DNA of 64,000 nucleotides. Source: Amycolatopsis nivea. GTDB lineage: Bacteria > Actinomycetota > Actinomycetes > Mycobacteriales > Pseudonocardiaceae. The notes under the pieces were generated by a model. The model worked only from the letters and a program-made list of their open reading frames with translations, did not search any database and was not told the DNA's origin. Below are positions 52,489 through 60,611 of this stretch, in pieces (within the stretch, counting starts at the first letter, position 1; each line of letters starts with the position of its first letter). The translations under genes and the position numbers were made by a program. The stretch is taken from positions 62,001 to 126,000 of the forward strand of contig NZ_SDLT01000007.1 of the NCBI RefSeq assembly GCF_004522235.1. Reading direction: 5' to 3'.

Positions 52489-53712
52489 GTGAACGCGGTG
52501 CTGGACGACCTCGCGCGGCACTGGCCGGTGTACGTCTCGATGCTGTTCGTCGCCGCGCTGATCGGCTACGTCACCAAACGCGTCGCGATCGAGATGATGT
52601 TCCGTCCGCTCGAATTCGTCGGCATCCGGCCGTTCCTCGGCTGGCAGGGCGTGGTGCCGAAGCACGGCGGCCGGATGGCCGCGATCGCGACCGACCTGCT
52701 CACCGCGAACCTGCTCGACATCGAGGAGGTCTTCGCCCGCGTCGACCCGGTGATCATCACCCGCGAACTCGAGCAGCCGCTGCTGCGCGCGGTCGACGGG
52801 ATCGCCCGCGACGTGCTCGAACAGCATCATCCGCGGCTGTGGGAGGTCATGCCCACGCTCGCCCAGGAACTGCTGATCAAGCAGGTGCAGGCCAGCACGC
52901 CGCAGCTGGTGCGGGAGTTCCTGGACGAGGTCCGCGACAACCTGGACGAGGTCCTCGACGTCCGGCACATGACCGTCGAACGGCTCACCCGCGACCGCGC
53001 GCTGCTGGTCCGGCTGATCCGCGAGACGTCCCGGCCGGAGATGACGTTCATCGCGCGCGCCGGGATCGTCTTCGGCTTCGTGCTCGGCCTGGTCCAGGCC
53101 CTGGTGTGGGCGTTCACCCGGCAGCCGCTGGTGCTGCCGATCTTCGGCGGCGCGATCGGGCTGTTCACCGACTGGCTGGCGATCAAGATGATCTTCCTGC
53201 CGCGCGAGCCGGTGCGGCTGGGCCGGGTCATCCTGCAAGGCAAGTTCCAGCGGCGGCGCGCCGAGGTCGCCCGGCAGTACGGCGAGCTGGTCGCCAACGA
53301 GGTGCTGACCGTCCCGAATCTGCTCGACGCCCTGCTGCGCGGCCCGAAGTCGGACCGGCTCGTGGCGATGGTCGAACGCGCTGTCGGGCACGCGGTGGAC
53401 GCGCAGGTCAGCGCCGCGAAACCGGTGGTCGCGCTCGCCGTCGGGGCGCAGCGGCTGCAGGAGATGAAGCACGCCGCGGCGCAGCGGGCGCTGGCCGAGA
53501 TGCCGTTGACCGCGCGGTACGCCGAGGGGTACCTGACCGAGGCGATGGACGTGGCGAAGATGGTGGAGCAGCGGATGCTCGCGCTGACGCCGCTGGAGTT
53601 CGAGGGCTTGCTGCGGCCGGCGTTCCGGCAGGACGAGTGGAAGCTGATCGCGGTCGGCGGCGTGATCGGGTTCCTCGTCGGCGAGTTGCAAGTCCTCCTC
53701 ATGCTCGGCTGA
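52489..53712 (+). CDS. DUF445-family membrane protein, paralogue 3 of 3
   Basis: This 407-aa member has GYVTKRVAIEMMFRPLEFVGIRP, HHPRLWEVMPTLAQELLIKQVQA, LFTDWLAIKMIFLPREPVRLG, QGKFQRRRAEVARQYGELV and LRPAFRQDEWKLIAVGGVIGF. It is the most divergent of the three. The GTG at 52489 follows GGGAGGGAGACCCG. It ends the triplet; an independent leaderless promoter follows for the AlgX-like gene. Function unknown, as for the family. Confidence 0.82.
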   Translation: MNAVLDDLARHWPVYVSMLFVAALIGYVTKRVAIEMMFRPLEFVGIRPFLGWQGVVPKHGGRMAAIATDLLTANLLDIEEVFARVDPVIITRELEQPLLRAVDGIARDVLEQHHPRLWEVMPTLAQELLIKQVQASTPQLVREFLDEVRDNLDEVLDVRHMTVERLTRDRALLVRLIRETSRPEMTFIARAGIVFGFVLGLVQALVWAFTRQPLVLPIFGGAIGLFTDWLAIKMIFLPREPVRLGRVILQGKFQRRRAEVARQYGELVANEVLTVPNLLDALLRGPKSDRLVAMVERAVGHAVDAQVSAAKPVVALAVGAQRLQEMKHAAAQRALAEMPLTARYAEGYLTEAMDVAKMVEQRMLALTPLEFEGLLRPAFRQDEWKLIAVGGVIGFLVGELQVLLMLG

Positions 53713-53752
53713 CTTTTCGGCGGTTGTTCGCGCCGGGCTCACTCGAACTGGC

Positions 53753-53758
53753 TAACCT
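53753..53758 (+). promoter_or_regulatory. Leaderless -10 box of the AlgX-like gene
   Basis: TAACCT is followed by 7 nt and then GTG at 53766. It supports this start and separates the gene from the DUF445 cluster. Confidence 0.55.
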
Positions 53759-53765
53759 CAGTGAC

Positions 53766-55082
53766 GTGTCCGAGCCACCGCAGCTGCCCGCAGTCCACGA
53801 GGCCTACCTGCCCCGCGAGCACGCGCTGCATCGCCCGCGGCACGGCAAACGGCAGCTGACCGCGCTGGTCAGCGCCCTGTTGTTCTTCGTGACGCCGACC
53901 CTGCTGTGGGTCGTCGGGGTCCGGCCGAGCGAGATCGAAAACCACAAGCTCGCCGGGTTCCCCAGCCTTGGCGAAGGCTTCAAGTTCTTCACCAACCTCC
54001 CCAAATGGGCGACCGACCAGCTGTCGTTCCGGGCCGGCGCGATCAACGCGGCGAACGGGATCAGCGAGGGCGTCTTCGGCGAGGCCGCTCCGCTCGACCA
54101 GGGTTCCGCGTCGAACTCCGGCCCGATCCCGGCTCCGCCGCTGCAGCAGCCCGGCGCGCCGAACACCGGCCCGTCGACGCCGAGCGGACCGGGTTCCAGC
54201 CAGGCCGGATACCGCAAGGTCGTGCAGGGCACCGACGGCTGGCTGTACTACGGCTACGACTCCGAAGCGAAGTGCACGCCGACCCAGGACATCGACACCA
54301 CGATGAAGCGGATCGACGAACTGCGCGCGGCGGTCGAAGCCTCCGGGCGGAAGTTCGTGTTCGTGGTGACGCCGGACAAGACGACGATGGTGCCGCAGTT
54401 CCTGCCCGCGAGTTACCCGGGCAAGGAATGTTCGCAGGCCGCCTCGCCGAACGACTGGTACAAGATCACCACCGAAGGCCACTCGCTCGACCTGCGCCCG
54501 CAACTCGCCGCCGAAGCGGCCAGGGTCGGCCACCCGATCTACGCCCCCAACGACACGCACTGGCGCGACGAAGGAGGCCTCGTCCTCACGCGCGCCCTCG
54601 CCGACACGATCAAGCCGGGCGCGACGAACAGCTGGCTGAGCGCCCCGGACGGCCAGTACGACGCGGTCGCGGACCTGCCGCTGCTGCTCGGCCAAACCGG
54701 CGTCAAGACGAACACCCGCTACAACCTGCGCCCGGACGGCGTCACCGACCGCGCGGGGGAATTCATCGGCAGCATCGACCAGCCGGTGCACCGCTCGGCC
54801 CCGCCGATCGTCGGCACGATCGACCAGCCGACGCTGGTTTACGGGGACTCGTTCAGCCTCGCGTCGTCGCGGTATCTGGAGGCGGCGTTCACGAACCTCA
54901 CGTATTTGGCGTATTCGACGGACAAGACGCCGCAGTCGCAGGCGGTGGACCAGTTCGTGAACTCGCACGTGGTGGTGCTGCAGGCGGTGGAGCGGAATGT
55001 GGCTGGCGGGTTGGTGCCGTTTACGGATGAGGGCTTTATCGCGGCGGTGAAGACGGCGTTGGCTCAGCATCCGATCCGGTAG
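53766..55082 (+). CDS. AlgX/AlgJ-like SGNH acetyltransferase
   Basis: This 438-aa protein has a cytoplasmic tail, one signal-anchor helix (about 35-58, LTALVSALLFFVTPTLLWVV), a Pro/Ser-rich linker (about 115-150), and an external AlgX/AlgJ-type SGNH domain: FVFVVTPDKTTMVP, the catalytic aspartate-histidine in APNDTHWRDEGG and the serine in VYGDSFSLASSRYLEAAF. Such proteins acetylate secreted polysaccharides using acetyl groups delivered by an MBOAT protein; the AlgI-like gene at 34475 is the only partner in the window. Its 3' end overlaps the antisense HxlR gene by 47 bp. Confidence 0.83.
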   Translation: MSEPPQLPAVHEAYLPREHALHRPRHGKRQLTALVSALLFFVTPTLLWVVGVRPSEIENHKLAGFPSLGEGFKFFTNLPKWATDQLSFRAGAINAANGISEGVFGEAAPLDQGSASNSGPIPAPPLQQPGAPNTGPSTPSGPGSSQAGYRKVVQGTDGWLYYGYDSEAKCTPTQDIDTTMKRIDELRAAVEASGRKFVFVVTPDKTTMVPQFLPASYPGKECSQAASPNDWYKITTEGHSLDLRPQLAAEAARVGHPIYAPNDTHWRDEGGLVLTRALADTIKPGATNSWLSAPDGQYDAVADLPLLLGQTGVKTNTRYNLRPDGVTDRAGEFIGSIDQPVHRSAPPIVGTIDQPTLVYGDSFSLASSRYLEAAFTNLTYLAYSTDKTPQSQAVDQFVNSHVVVLQAVERNVAGGLVPFTDEGFIAAVKTALAQHPIR

Positions 55083-55434
55083 CGGACGGACTGGCTTGGC
55101 GGTGTGCCAGGAGTGCGGCTAGGTGCTGGTCGCTCCACTCGCGCATGGCGTCGATGACCGGCAAGAGGCTGCGGCCGAGTGCGGTCAGCTCGTAGGTGAC
55201 GTGGGGCGGGTTGGCCTGGTGATCGGTGCGGGTGATGAGGCCGTCGCGGGCCATGTCGCGAAGGGTTTCGGTCAGGACTTTGGCGCTGCTGGCGCCCAGG
55301 GTTTGCTTCAGGTCGCTGAAGCGGCGTGGGCCGTCCAGCAGTGCGACGACGACCATTCCGGTCCACTTTCCGCCGACGTGGAAGGGGAAGGCGGCCATCG
55401 GGCACGCCGGGTCCATCCGAGCGTCGGCAGCCAT
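55036..55434 (-). CDS. HxlR-family transcriptional regulator
   Basis: This 132-aa winged-helix regulator has a cysteine near the start (ACPMAAF) as in redox-sensing HxlR proteins, then HVGGKWTGMVVVALLDGPRRFSDLKQTL, SAKVLTETLRDMARDGLI and a wing YELTALGRSLLPVIDAM. It diverges from the NAD-binding protein gene, which is the usual HxlR arrangement. Its last 47 bp are antisense to the end of the AlgX-like gene. The C-terminal 20 residues are low-complexity. Confidence 0.85.
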   Translation of the reverse strand: MAADARMDPACPMAAFPFHVGGKWTGMVVVALLDGPRRFSDLKQTLGASSAKVLTETLRDMARDGLITRTDHQANPPHVTYELTALGRSLLPVIDAMREWSDQHLAALLAHRQASPSATGSDAEPTPSSPPR

Positions 55435-55473
55435 CTCGCCAGCCTCCGGTTTCGTTGAAGTAACCAGTTTCCC

Positions 55474-56076
55474 GTGGATACCGTCCAGCTCATGGTGCCC
55501 GAACAGCGAAACAGCCCGCTCGTGGTTTTCGGCGCTGGCGGCCGAGCCGGGCTTGCCGTCGTCGCGGGCGATCTGACCGACTCGGACAGCGTCTCGAGCG
55601 TGGTGCCAGGCAAGGTCGCGGGACTGGTGAACGCGGTGACACCGTTTACTGCCCCGCCCGAATCGTTCGCCGACTTCGACCCCGATTACTACGTGCGCCT
55701 AGTCAGGAACCTCGCTCAGGTCGCGCGCGAATCCAGGGTGATCGAAATCGGACTCGCCGCGACTCTGCGCACCGCCAGCGGCCGAGTGTACGAAGACCCC
55801 ACAGCCTTTCCCGCTTCCTTGCGTCCCTTCGCCGAAGCACGGATGAACGGCCTGGCCTCCTGGCAGGAAACTACAAAGGTGGATTGGCTAGTCATCACAC
55901 CGCCGCCCGGGTTGTCGCTCGAAGCACCCGCGACCGGCGAGTACCGCCTTCGCGGAGACGTGCTCGATCCTCAAGCAGCGTCGATCCCGTTGTCCTACGC
56001 GGACCTCGCGACCGCTGTCCTCGATCAGGTCGAAAAGCCCACCGTCACTCGCCAGCAGGTGACCGTCTACGGCTAA
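55474..56076 (+). CDS. NAD(P)-binding (NmrA/SDR-like) protein with internal deletion
   Basis: This 200-aa protein matches the NAD(P)H-binding oxidoreductase-like family often controlled by HxlR genes, with VVFGAGGRAG, VVAGDLTDSDSV, RVIEIGLAATLR and ASIPLSYADLATAVLDQV. Normal members have about 25-30 residues (helix and second strand of the cofactor fold) between GAGGRAG and VVAGD; here these are missing, so the chain reads directly from one into the other. The cofactor site is probably damaged and the gene may be a pseudogene, although the frame is open. GTG 55474 or ATG 55492 could start it. Confidence 0.68.
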   Translation: MDTVQLMVPEQRNSPLVVFGAGGRAGLAVVAGDLTDSDSVSSVVPGKVAGLVNAVTPFTAPPESFADFDPDYYVRLVRNLAQVARESRVIEIGLAATLRTASGRVYEDPTAFPASLRPFAEARMNGLASWQETTKVDWLVITPPPGLSLEAPATGEYRLRGDVLDPQAASIPLSYADLATAVLDQVEKPTVTRQQVTVYG

Positions 56077-56948
56077 CCGACCGGAACCGGGGCCGCTTCC
56101 ACTGGACTAGTCCGCACTCCGCGTCGGCGGTCGCGGACCCACGCGATCACCCGGCACACCAGATAAATCAAGAACGAAATCGAAGTCACGAACGCACTCA
56201 CCGGCAGCCCCGGAGCCAGCGACAAGACGATCCCGCCCAGTGCGGCGACCTCCGCGAACACCACCGACAGCACCGTGGCGCGCAAGGGGCTGGCCGTCAC
56301 CCGGGCGGCGGCCGCGGCGGGGGTCACCATCAGGGCGACCACCAGGAGCGACCCGACCACCTGCACGCTCAGCGCCGTCGCGACACCGACCAGCAGGGAA
56401 AACAGCACCGTCAGCGTCTTGACCGGGACCCCGCGCGCCTCGGCCACCGAGCGGTCGACGCTGGCGAACAGGAGCGGGCGGTAGATCATCGCCAGCACCG
56501 CGAGCACGGCCGCGGCGGAGATCACCAATGCGGTCAGGTTCGTGCTGTCCACGGTGATGATCTGGCCGGTGAGAATGCCGAACTTGTTCGCTGACCGTCC
56601 TTTGTAGAACGACAGCAGCAGGACGCCCATGCCCAAGCCGAAGGACAGGATCACGCCGATCACCGAATCGCGGTCGGCGTCGCGGATTCCCAGGATTCCC
56701 AGCAACAGCGCGGCGGCGACAGCACCGGCCAGTGCGCCGTATTCCACTCCGACACCCAGTAACAGGGCACCGGCCGCGCCGGTGAAGGCCAGTTCGGACG
56801 TGCCGTGCACCGCGAAGGACATGCGGCGCATCACGATCAGCGGGCCGAGCACCCCGGCCAGCAAGCCGAGCACCGCGGCCGCGATCAGGGCGATGCGGAC
56901 GCTGTCCAGTTCCGAAATCAGCTCCCACGTCTTGGCGAAGTCGAACAT
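56073..56948 (-). CDS. znuB: Zinc/manganese ABC transporter permease, ZnuB-like
   Basis: This 291-aa ABC-3 family permease has about eight membrane helices: IALIAAAVLGLLAGVLGPLIVMRR split by MSFAVHGTSELAFTGAAGALL, SVIGVILSFGLGMGVLLLSF, and VVGSLLVVALMVTPAAAAARVT. It forms the membrane channel for metal uptake with the ATPase and binding protein encoded directly upstream. The start is ATG 56948 (TTG 56957 is possible). It is the third gene of a minus-strand operon; its last 4 bp overlap the convergent NAD-binding gene. Zinc is favoured over manganese by family resemblance only. Confidence 0.85.
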   Translation of the reverse strand: MFDFAKTWELISELDSVRIALIAAAVLGLLAGVLGPLIVMRRMSFAVHGTSELAFTGAAGALLLGVGVEYGALAGAVAAALLLGILGIRDADRDSVIGVILSFGLGMGVLLLSFYKGRSANKFGILTGQIITVDSTNLTALVISAAAVLAVLAMIYRPLLFASVDRSVAEARGVPVKTLTVLFSLLVGVATALSVQVVGSLLVVALMVTPAAAAARVTASPLRATVLSVVFAEVAALGGIVLSLAPGLPVSAFVTSISFLIYLVCRVIAWVRDRRRGVRTSPVEAAPVPVG

Positions 56949-56960
56949 GCCGTCCAAGGC

Positions 56961-57797
56961 TCAGCCCACTGCTTCCTGCTCGTGGTGATGCGGTTCGTCC
57001 TCGCACAGCGCGCTCTGCGCACCGGCGATGTGAATCTGCCCGCCGACGCGCAGCACCTCGATCTTCGTTCCGTACAGATCCGACAGCGTCTCCGAGGTCA
57101 TCACCTCGTCCGGCTTGCCGATCCGGAACTGGCCGTTCACCAGGTACAGCACGCGGTCGACGAACTGCAGGACCGGGTTGATCTCGTGGGTCACGAACAG
57201 CACCGCGGACCCGGCCTCGCGCCGGCGCGCGTCGATCAGTTCGCTGACCGCGCGCTGGTGTGCCAGGTCGAGCGACAGCAGCGGTTCGTCGCACAGCAGA
57301 ACCGTCGGGTCGCCGACCAATGCCTGTGCCACCCGCAGTCGTTGCTGCTCGCCGCCGGACAAGCGGCCGACTGGCTGTTTCGCGTAGCGCGTGCCGCCGA
57401 CGGATTCGATTACTGACGCCACTCGGCGTTTCCGTGCCCGCATTCCGGCCAGGCCTGGACCCCAGCGGTGCCCATCGAGTCCCAGCCCGACCAGGTCGAC
57501 GCCGCGCAGCGTGAGCGAATCGTCGATCGCGCGCTGCTGCGGGATGTAGCCGACCTTGCGGTTCGCCCCTCCCGGACGCCCGCCCGCGATTTCCACCGTG
57601 CCCGCCGACAGCGACTGCATCCCCAGCAGCGCCTTGAGGAAGCTGCTCTTGCCGGAACCGTTCGGACCGAGGACGGCCAGGAATTCGCCCGGCTCGACAT
57701 CGAGGTCCAAACCGGACCAGAGGGTGCGGTCGCCGAAGGCGAGCCCGGCCCCGCGCACGCGGACCGCGGGACCGGCTTCCGGAAGCTGGACGGACAT
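56961..57797 (-). CDS. znuC: Zinc/manganese ABC transporter ATPase, ZnuC-like
   Basis: This 278-aa ABC ATPase has Walker A LGPNGSGKSSFLKALLG, signature LSGGEQQRLRVAQAL, Walker B VLLCDEPLLSLDLAHQ and the switch histidine in VLFVTHEINPV. The C-terminal 40 residues are His-rich (EDEPHHHEQEAVG), which may bind zinc. It energises metal import with ZnuA and ZnuB. Its ATG overlaps the ZnuA stop by one base (TGATG). Confidence 0.88.
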   Translation of the reverse strand: MSVQLPEAGPAVRVRGAGLAFGDRTLWSGLDLDVEPGEFLAVLGPNGSGKSSFLKALLGMQSLSAGTVEIAGGRPGGANRKVGYIPQQRAIDDSLTLRGVDLVGLGLDGHRWGPGLAGMRARKRRVASVIESVGGTRYAKQPVGRLSGGEQQRLRVAQALVGDPTVLLCDEPLLSLDLAHQRAVSELIDARRREAGSAVLFVTHEINPVLQFVDRVLYLVNGQFRIGKPDEVMTSETLSDLYGTKIEVLRVGGQIHIAGAQSALCEDEPHHHEQEAVG

Positions 57798-58711
57798 CAG
57801 CTGTTCAGAGCCCCCGACAGCGAGTCCACATCCTTGGTCATCCAGTCAATGTAGCCCGTGACGTTCGCCGGGAGCGTCTCGGATACGTCGACCACCGCGA
57901 CCCCGGACGCCTTCGCGTCGGCGACCGCCTGCTTGGTCAGCGGGGTGACCGTCTGCACGTTGTTGACCAGCGCCTTCACCTGCTTCTCCTTGATCAGCTT
58001 GGTGAACTCGGAGACCGCCGCGGCGGGCACGTCGGTCTCGTTCTCGATCGCGTCGGAGAAGGCCTTCGGGGTGGCGTCGGCGATGTTCGCGGTCTTCAGC
58101 AGGTAGTGCGCGACGGGTTCGGTGACGACGACCTTCGTGTCCGGGTGCGCGGTGCCCAGCGCGGACGCCTTCTTGATCAGGCCGTCGAGCTGGCCCTTGA
58201 AGGTCTTGGCGTTCTCGTCGAACTTCTGCTTCGACGCGGGCTGGATCTCGCCGAGCGCGGCCGCGACCTGGTCGGCGACCTTCGCGACGCCCGGCAGGTC
58301 GTACCAGACGTGCTCGTTCTCCTCGCCCGGCTTGGCGATGTCGTAGGCGACCAGTTTCTTCGCCGAGGCCGCCTCGCCGGAGAGCTTGGTGAAGAACTCG
58401 TCGTACCCGCCGCCGTTCGCCAGCGTCAGCTGCGCCTTCTTGGCGGCGAGCGCGTCGTCGGCGGTCGATTCGTACGAGTGCGGGTCAGCCGATGGATCGT
58501 GAATGATCGACGTGACCTGCACTTTGTCGCCTCCGACGGCGGACGCGACGCTGCCCCAGACATCGGTGGAGGCGACGACCTTCACCTGGTCGCCCGTGCC
58601 CCCTCCCGCCCCGGAACCGGACGAGGACGACGTGCTGGAGCACGCGCCGAGCGCGAACACAGCCAAGGCCGACGCGGCGGCGAGGACGCTCGTGGTGCGG
58701 CGGGAAGTCAT
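57797..58711 (-). CDS. znuA: Zinc-binding ABC transporter lipoprotein, ZnuA-like
   Basis: This 304-aa cluster A-I metal-binding protein has a lipoprotein signal (TSRRTTSVLAAASALAVFAL, lipobox LGAC), a Ser/Gly linker, and candidate metal ligands in DPHSYE, ENEHVWYDL and TEPVAHYLL with the late aspartate in VVDVSETLP. The usual long His-rich loop is absent. The ATG at 58711 follows AGGAGTGCCCG. It heads the znuACB operon and diverges from a LacI regulator across a 178-bp region that contains two related operators. Confidence 0.85.
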   Translation of the reverse strand: MTSRRTTSVLAAASALAVFALGACSSTSSSSGSGAGGGTGDQVKVVASTDVWGSVASAVGGDKVQVTSIIHDPSADPHSYESTADDALAAKKAQLTLANGGGYDEFFTKLSGEAASAKKLVAYDIAKPGEENEHVWYDLPGVAKVADQVAAALGEIQPASKQKFDENAKTFKGQLDGLIKKASALGTAHPDTKVVVTEPVAHYLLKTANIADATPKAFSDAIENETDVPAAAVSEFTKLIKEKQVKALVNNVQTVTPLTKQAVADAKASGVAVVDVSETLPANVTGYIDWMTKDVDSLSGALNS

Positions 58712-58737
58712 CGGGCACTCCTGGGTCGAACTGCTAA

Positions 58738-58763
58738 TGGAAACCGTTGTCAGATTCACTTTA
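58738..58763 (-). promoter_or_regulatory. znuA promoter with Zur-like inverted repeat
   Basis: On the minus strand TAAAGT (58763-58758) resembles a -10 box, and TGACAACGGTTTCCA (58752-58738) lies just after it, with imperfect inverted halves TGACAAC and GTTTCCA. The layout suits repression over the start point by Zur. The AACCGTT core is shared with the LacI operator at 58872. Confidence 0.5.
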
Positions 58764-58871
58764 CCCCATCCGAACGGCGAGCCTCACTCCACCGGGTGGC
58801 CGCACGCGCTCTTGATCACCGAGCGGATCGAGACGCTCACCACAGGGGTGTCGCTTCTGGAAAACGATCTG

Positions 58872-58884
58872 AACCGTTACGGTT
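58872..58884 (+). promoter_or_regulatory. LacI operator overlapping a leaderless promoter
   Basis: AACCGTTACGGTT is a perfect inverted repeat with 6-bp arms. The -10-like TACGGT (58878-58883) lies within it and ends 6 nt before the ATG at 58890. TTCTGG 17 bp upstream could be the -35. The regulator is predicted to repress itself. Confidence 0.6.
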
Positions 58885-58889
58885 TGCGG

Positions 58890-59990
58890 ATGGGCCGTCC
58901 TATTCGCACCCGGAGGCAGGCGACATTGGCGTCGCTCGCGGCGGAACTCGGGGTGTCCAGGACCACCGTGTCCAACGCCTACAACCGCCCGGATCAGCTC
59001 TCCCCCGAACTGCGCCGCAGGGTGCTCGAGACCGCGCGGCGGCTCGGCTACCCCGGCCCGGACCCGGTCGCGCGCTCGCTGCGCACCCGCAAGGCGGGCG
59101 CGGTCGGGCTGCTGCTGACCGAGAACCTCTCCTACGCCTTCCGTGACCCGGCCGCCGTCGGCGTGCTCGAAGGACTCGCGCTGGCCTGCGAGGACGCGGG
59201 CGTCGGCCTGCACCTCGTGCCGGCCAGCCCTGGTCGCGAGGATCTCGCCGCGGTGCACCGCGCGGGCGTGGACGGGTTCGTCGTCTACTCCGTGCCGGAC
59301 GACGATCCGCATCTCGCGGCCGTCTTGGAACGGCCCGTGCCGACGGTGATCATCGACCAGCCCCGCATCGAGGGCGTGGACCGCGTCGGCCCGGACGACG
59401 CGGCCGCCGTCACCCAGCTCGCCGACCACCTCGTGGCGCTGGGCCACCGGCAGATCGGCGTTCTCTGCATGCGGCTCGGCCGCGAGCGCAACGACGACTT
59501 CGTGACTTCCGAACGCCAGAGCGGCGCGCACTTCCACGTGCAGCGCACCCGGCTGGAGGCGCTGGCGACGGCGTTTTCCTCGGCGGGCGTCGACTGGGCG
59601 ACCGTCCCGGTGGTCGAGCGCTTCGACCACACGGTGGACGACGGCGCCTCTGCCGCACGCCAGCTCCTGGACGCGTATCCGCAGGTCACCGCCCTGGTGT
59701 GCACGTCGGACATCCTCGCGCTCGGCGCGCTGGCCGAGGCCGCGCGACGCGGGCTGCGGGTGCCGCTCGACCTCACGGTGACCGGGTTCGACGGCATCGC
59801 CGAGGCGGAACGCTCCGGCCTCACGACGGTGCATCAGCCGGTGCTGGAGAAGGGCAAGGTGGCCGGACGGCTGCTGCTCAGCTCCGCCGAGCGGGTCGGG
59901 CCGAAGGTGATCACGCTGCCGACCGAGCTGCGGGTCGGGAGGACGTCGGCGCCGCCGCGGACGGTCGAGGAGCCCTGGTTCGGCGGCTGA
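58890..59990 (+). CDS. LacI-family transcriptional regulator
   Basis: This 366-aa regulator has an N-terminal LacI helix-turn-helix (about 10-60: RQATLASLAAELGVSRTTVSNAYNRPDQLS, RRRVLETARRLGYPGPDPVARSLR) and a periplasmic-binding-like effector domain (AGAVGLLLTENLSYAFRDP, FVVYSVPDDDPHL, LVCTSDILALGALAEAARRG, VTGFDGIAEAERSGLTTV). The ligand is probably a sugar, but the divergent neighbour is a metal transporter, which is unusual. The ATG at 58890 is fixed by the helix-turn-helix and the leaderless promoter. The longer upstream frame is non-coding. Confidence 0.87.
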   Translation: MGRPIRTRRQATLASLAAELGVSRTTVSNAYNRPDQLSPELRRRVLETARRLGYPGPDPVARSLRTRKAGAVGLLLTENLSYAFRDPAAVGVLEGLALACEDAGVGLHLVPASPGREDLAAVHRAGVDGFVVYSVPDDDPHLAAVLERPVPTVIIDQPRIEGVDRVGPDDAAAVTQLADHLVALGHRQIGVLCMRLGRERNDDFVTSERQSGAHFHVQRTRLEALATAFSSAGVDWATVPVVERFDHTVDDGASAARQLLDAYPQVTALVCTSDILALGALAEAARRGLRVPLDLTVTGFDGIAEAERSGLTTVHQPVLEKGKVAGRLLLSSAERVGPKVITLPTELRVGRTSAPPRTVEEPWFGG

Positions 59991-60052
59991 GCGGTTCACC
60001 CCAGCCTTTGCCGTGATTTCCGGCCCACCGCATTGTGTACGCGGGGCCGGGC

Positions 60053-60072
60053 CGGTTCCATAGTGGGAACCG
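60053..60072 (+). promoter_or_regulatory. Candidate carbonic anhydrase promoter within an inverted repeat
   Basis: CGGTTCC (60053-60059) and GGAACCG (60066-60072) flank ATAGTG. CATAGT (60059-60064) could be a -10 box in the loop, giving a leader of about 25 nt with GAAAGG before the ATG at 60097. Confidence 0.4.
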
Positions 60073-60096
60073 CCCGCGCAGGCCGAAAGGTGCCCC

Positions 60097-60588
60097 ATGA
60101 CCTCCATCGACGTGCTGCTCAAGCGTAATCAGGAAATCGGGAACATCGTTCCCGGCGACCGGTCCTCCCCCAAGCCGTCGCTGCAGGTGTCGATCCTCAC
60201 CTGCATGGACGCCCGGATCCGGGTGTTCGAGATCTTCGGCCTGCTGCAGGGTGAGGCGCACGTGCTGCGCAACGCGGGCGGGGTGGTCACCGACGACATG
60301 ATCCGGTCGCTCGCGCTCAGCCAGCGCAAGCTCGGCACCCGCGAGGTGCTCATCGTCCAGCACACCGACTGCGGCCTCTCCACGGTCACCGAGGACGAGT
60401 TCAAGGACGAACTGGAGACCGCGACCGGGCTGCGGCCGACCTGGGCGGTCGAGGCGTTCCGCAAGGTCGAGGACAGCGTGCGCACCTCGATGGAGCGCGC
60501 CCGGCGCAGCGACTTCCTCCTGCACAACGACAACGTGCGCGGATTCATCTACGACGTGAAGGCCGGGAGCCTGACCGAGGTCAAGTAA
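60097..60588 (+). CDS. Beta-carbonic anhydrase
   Basis: This 163-aa zinc enzyme hydrates CO2 in the cytoplasm. Zinc ligands C36, H89 and C92 (TCMDAR and QHTDCG) and the D38-R40 dyad are intact. The short length and sequence fit the beta-class group near mycobacterial Rv3588c, which also lies next to mutY. Here it precedes mutY on the same strand by 23 bp, so both may share a transcript. GAAAGG lies upstream of the ATG. Confidence 0.9.
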   Translation: MTSIDVLLKRNQEIGNIVPGDRSSPKPSLQVSILTCMDARIRVFEIFGLLQGEAHVLRNAGGVVTDDMIRSLALSQRKLGTREVLIVQHTDCGLSTVTEDEFKDELETATGLRPTWAVEAFRKVEDSVRTSMERARRSDFLLHNDNVRGFIYDVKAGSLTEVK

Positions 60589-60611
60589 GGGCCGTCGTAT
60601 TCAATGGCGGG

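Noticed and set aside
50310..55082. A 1590-codon open frame on the plus strand
   Set aside because: Only its last 438 codons are real (the AlgX-like gene). The rest runs out of frame through three DUF445 genes and gives an Arg/Ala/Gly-rich chain typical of GC-rich shadow frames.
58503..58889. Upstream extension of the LacI regulator
   Set aside because: The extra 129 residues overlap znuA antisense and the divergent promoters. The helix-turn-helix begins just after ATG 58890.
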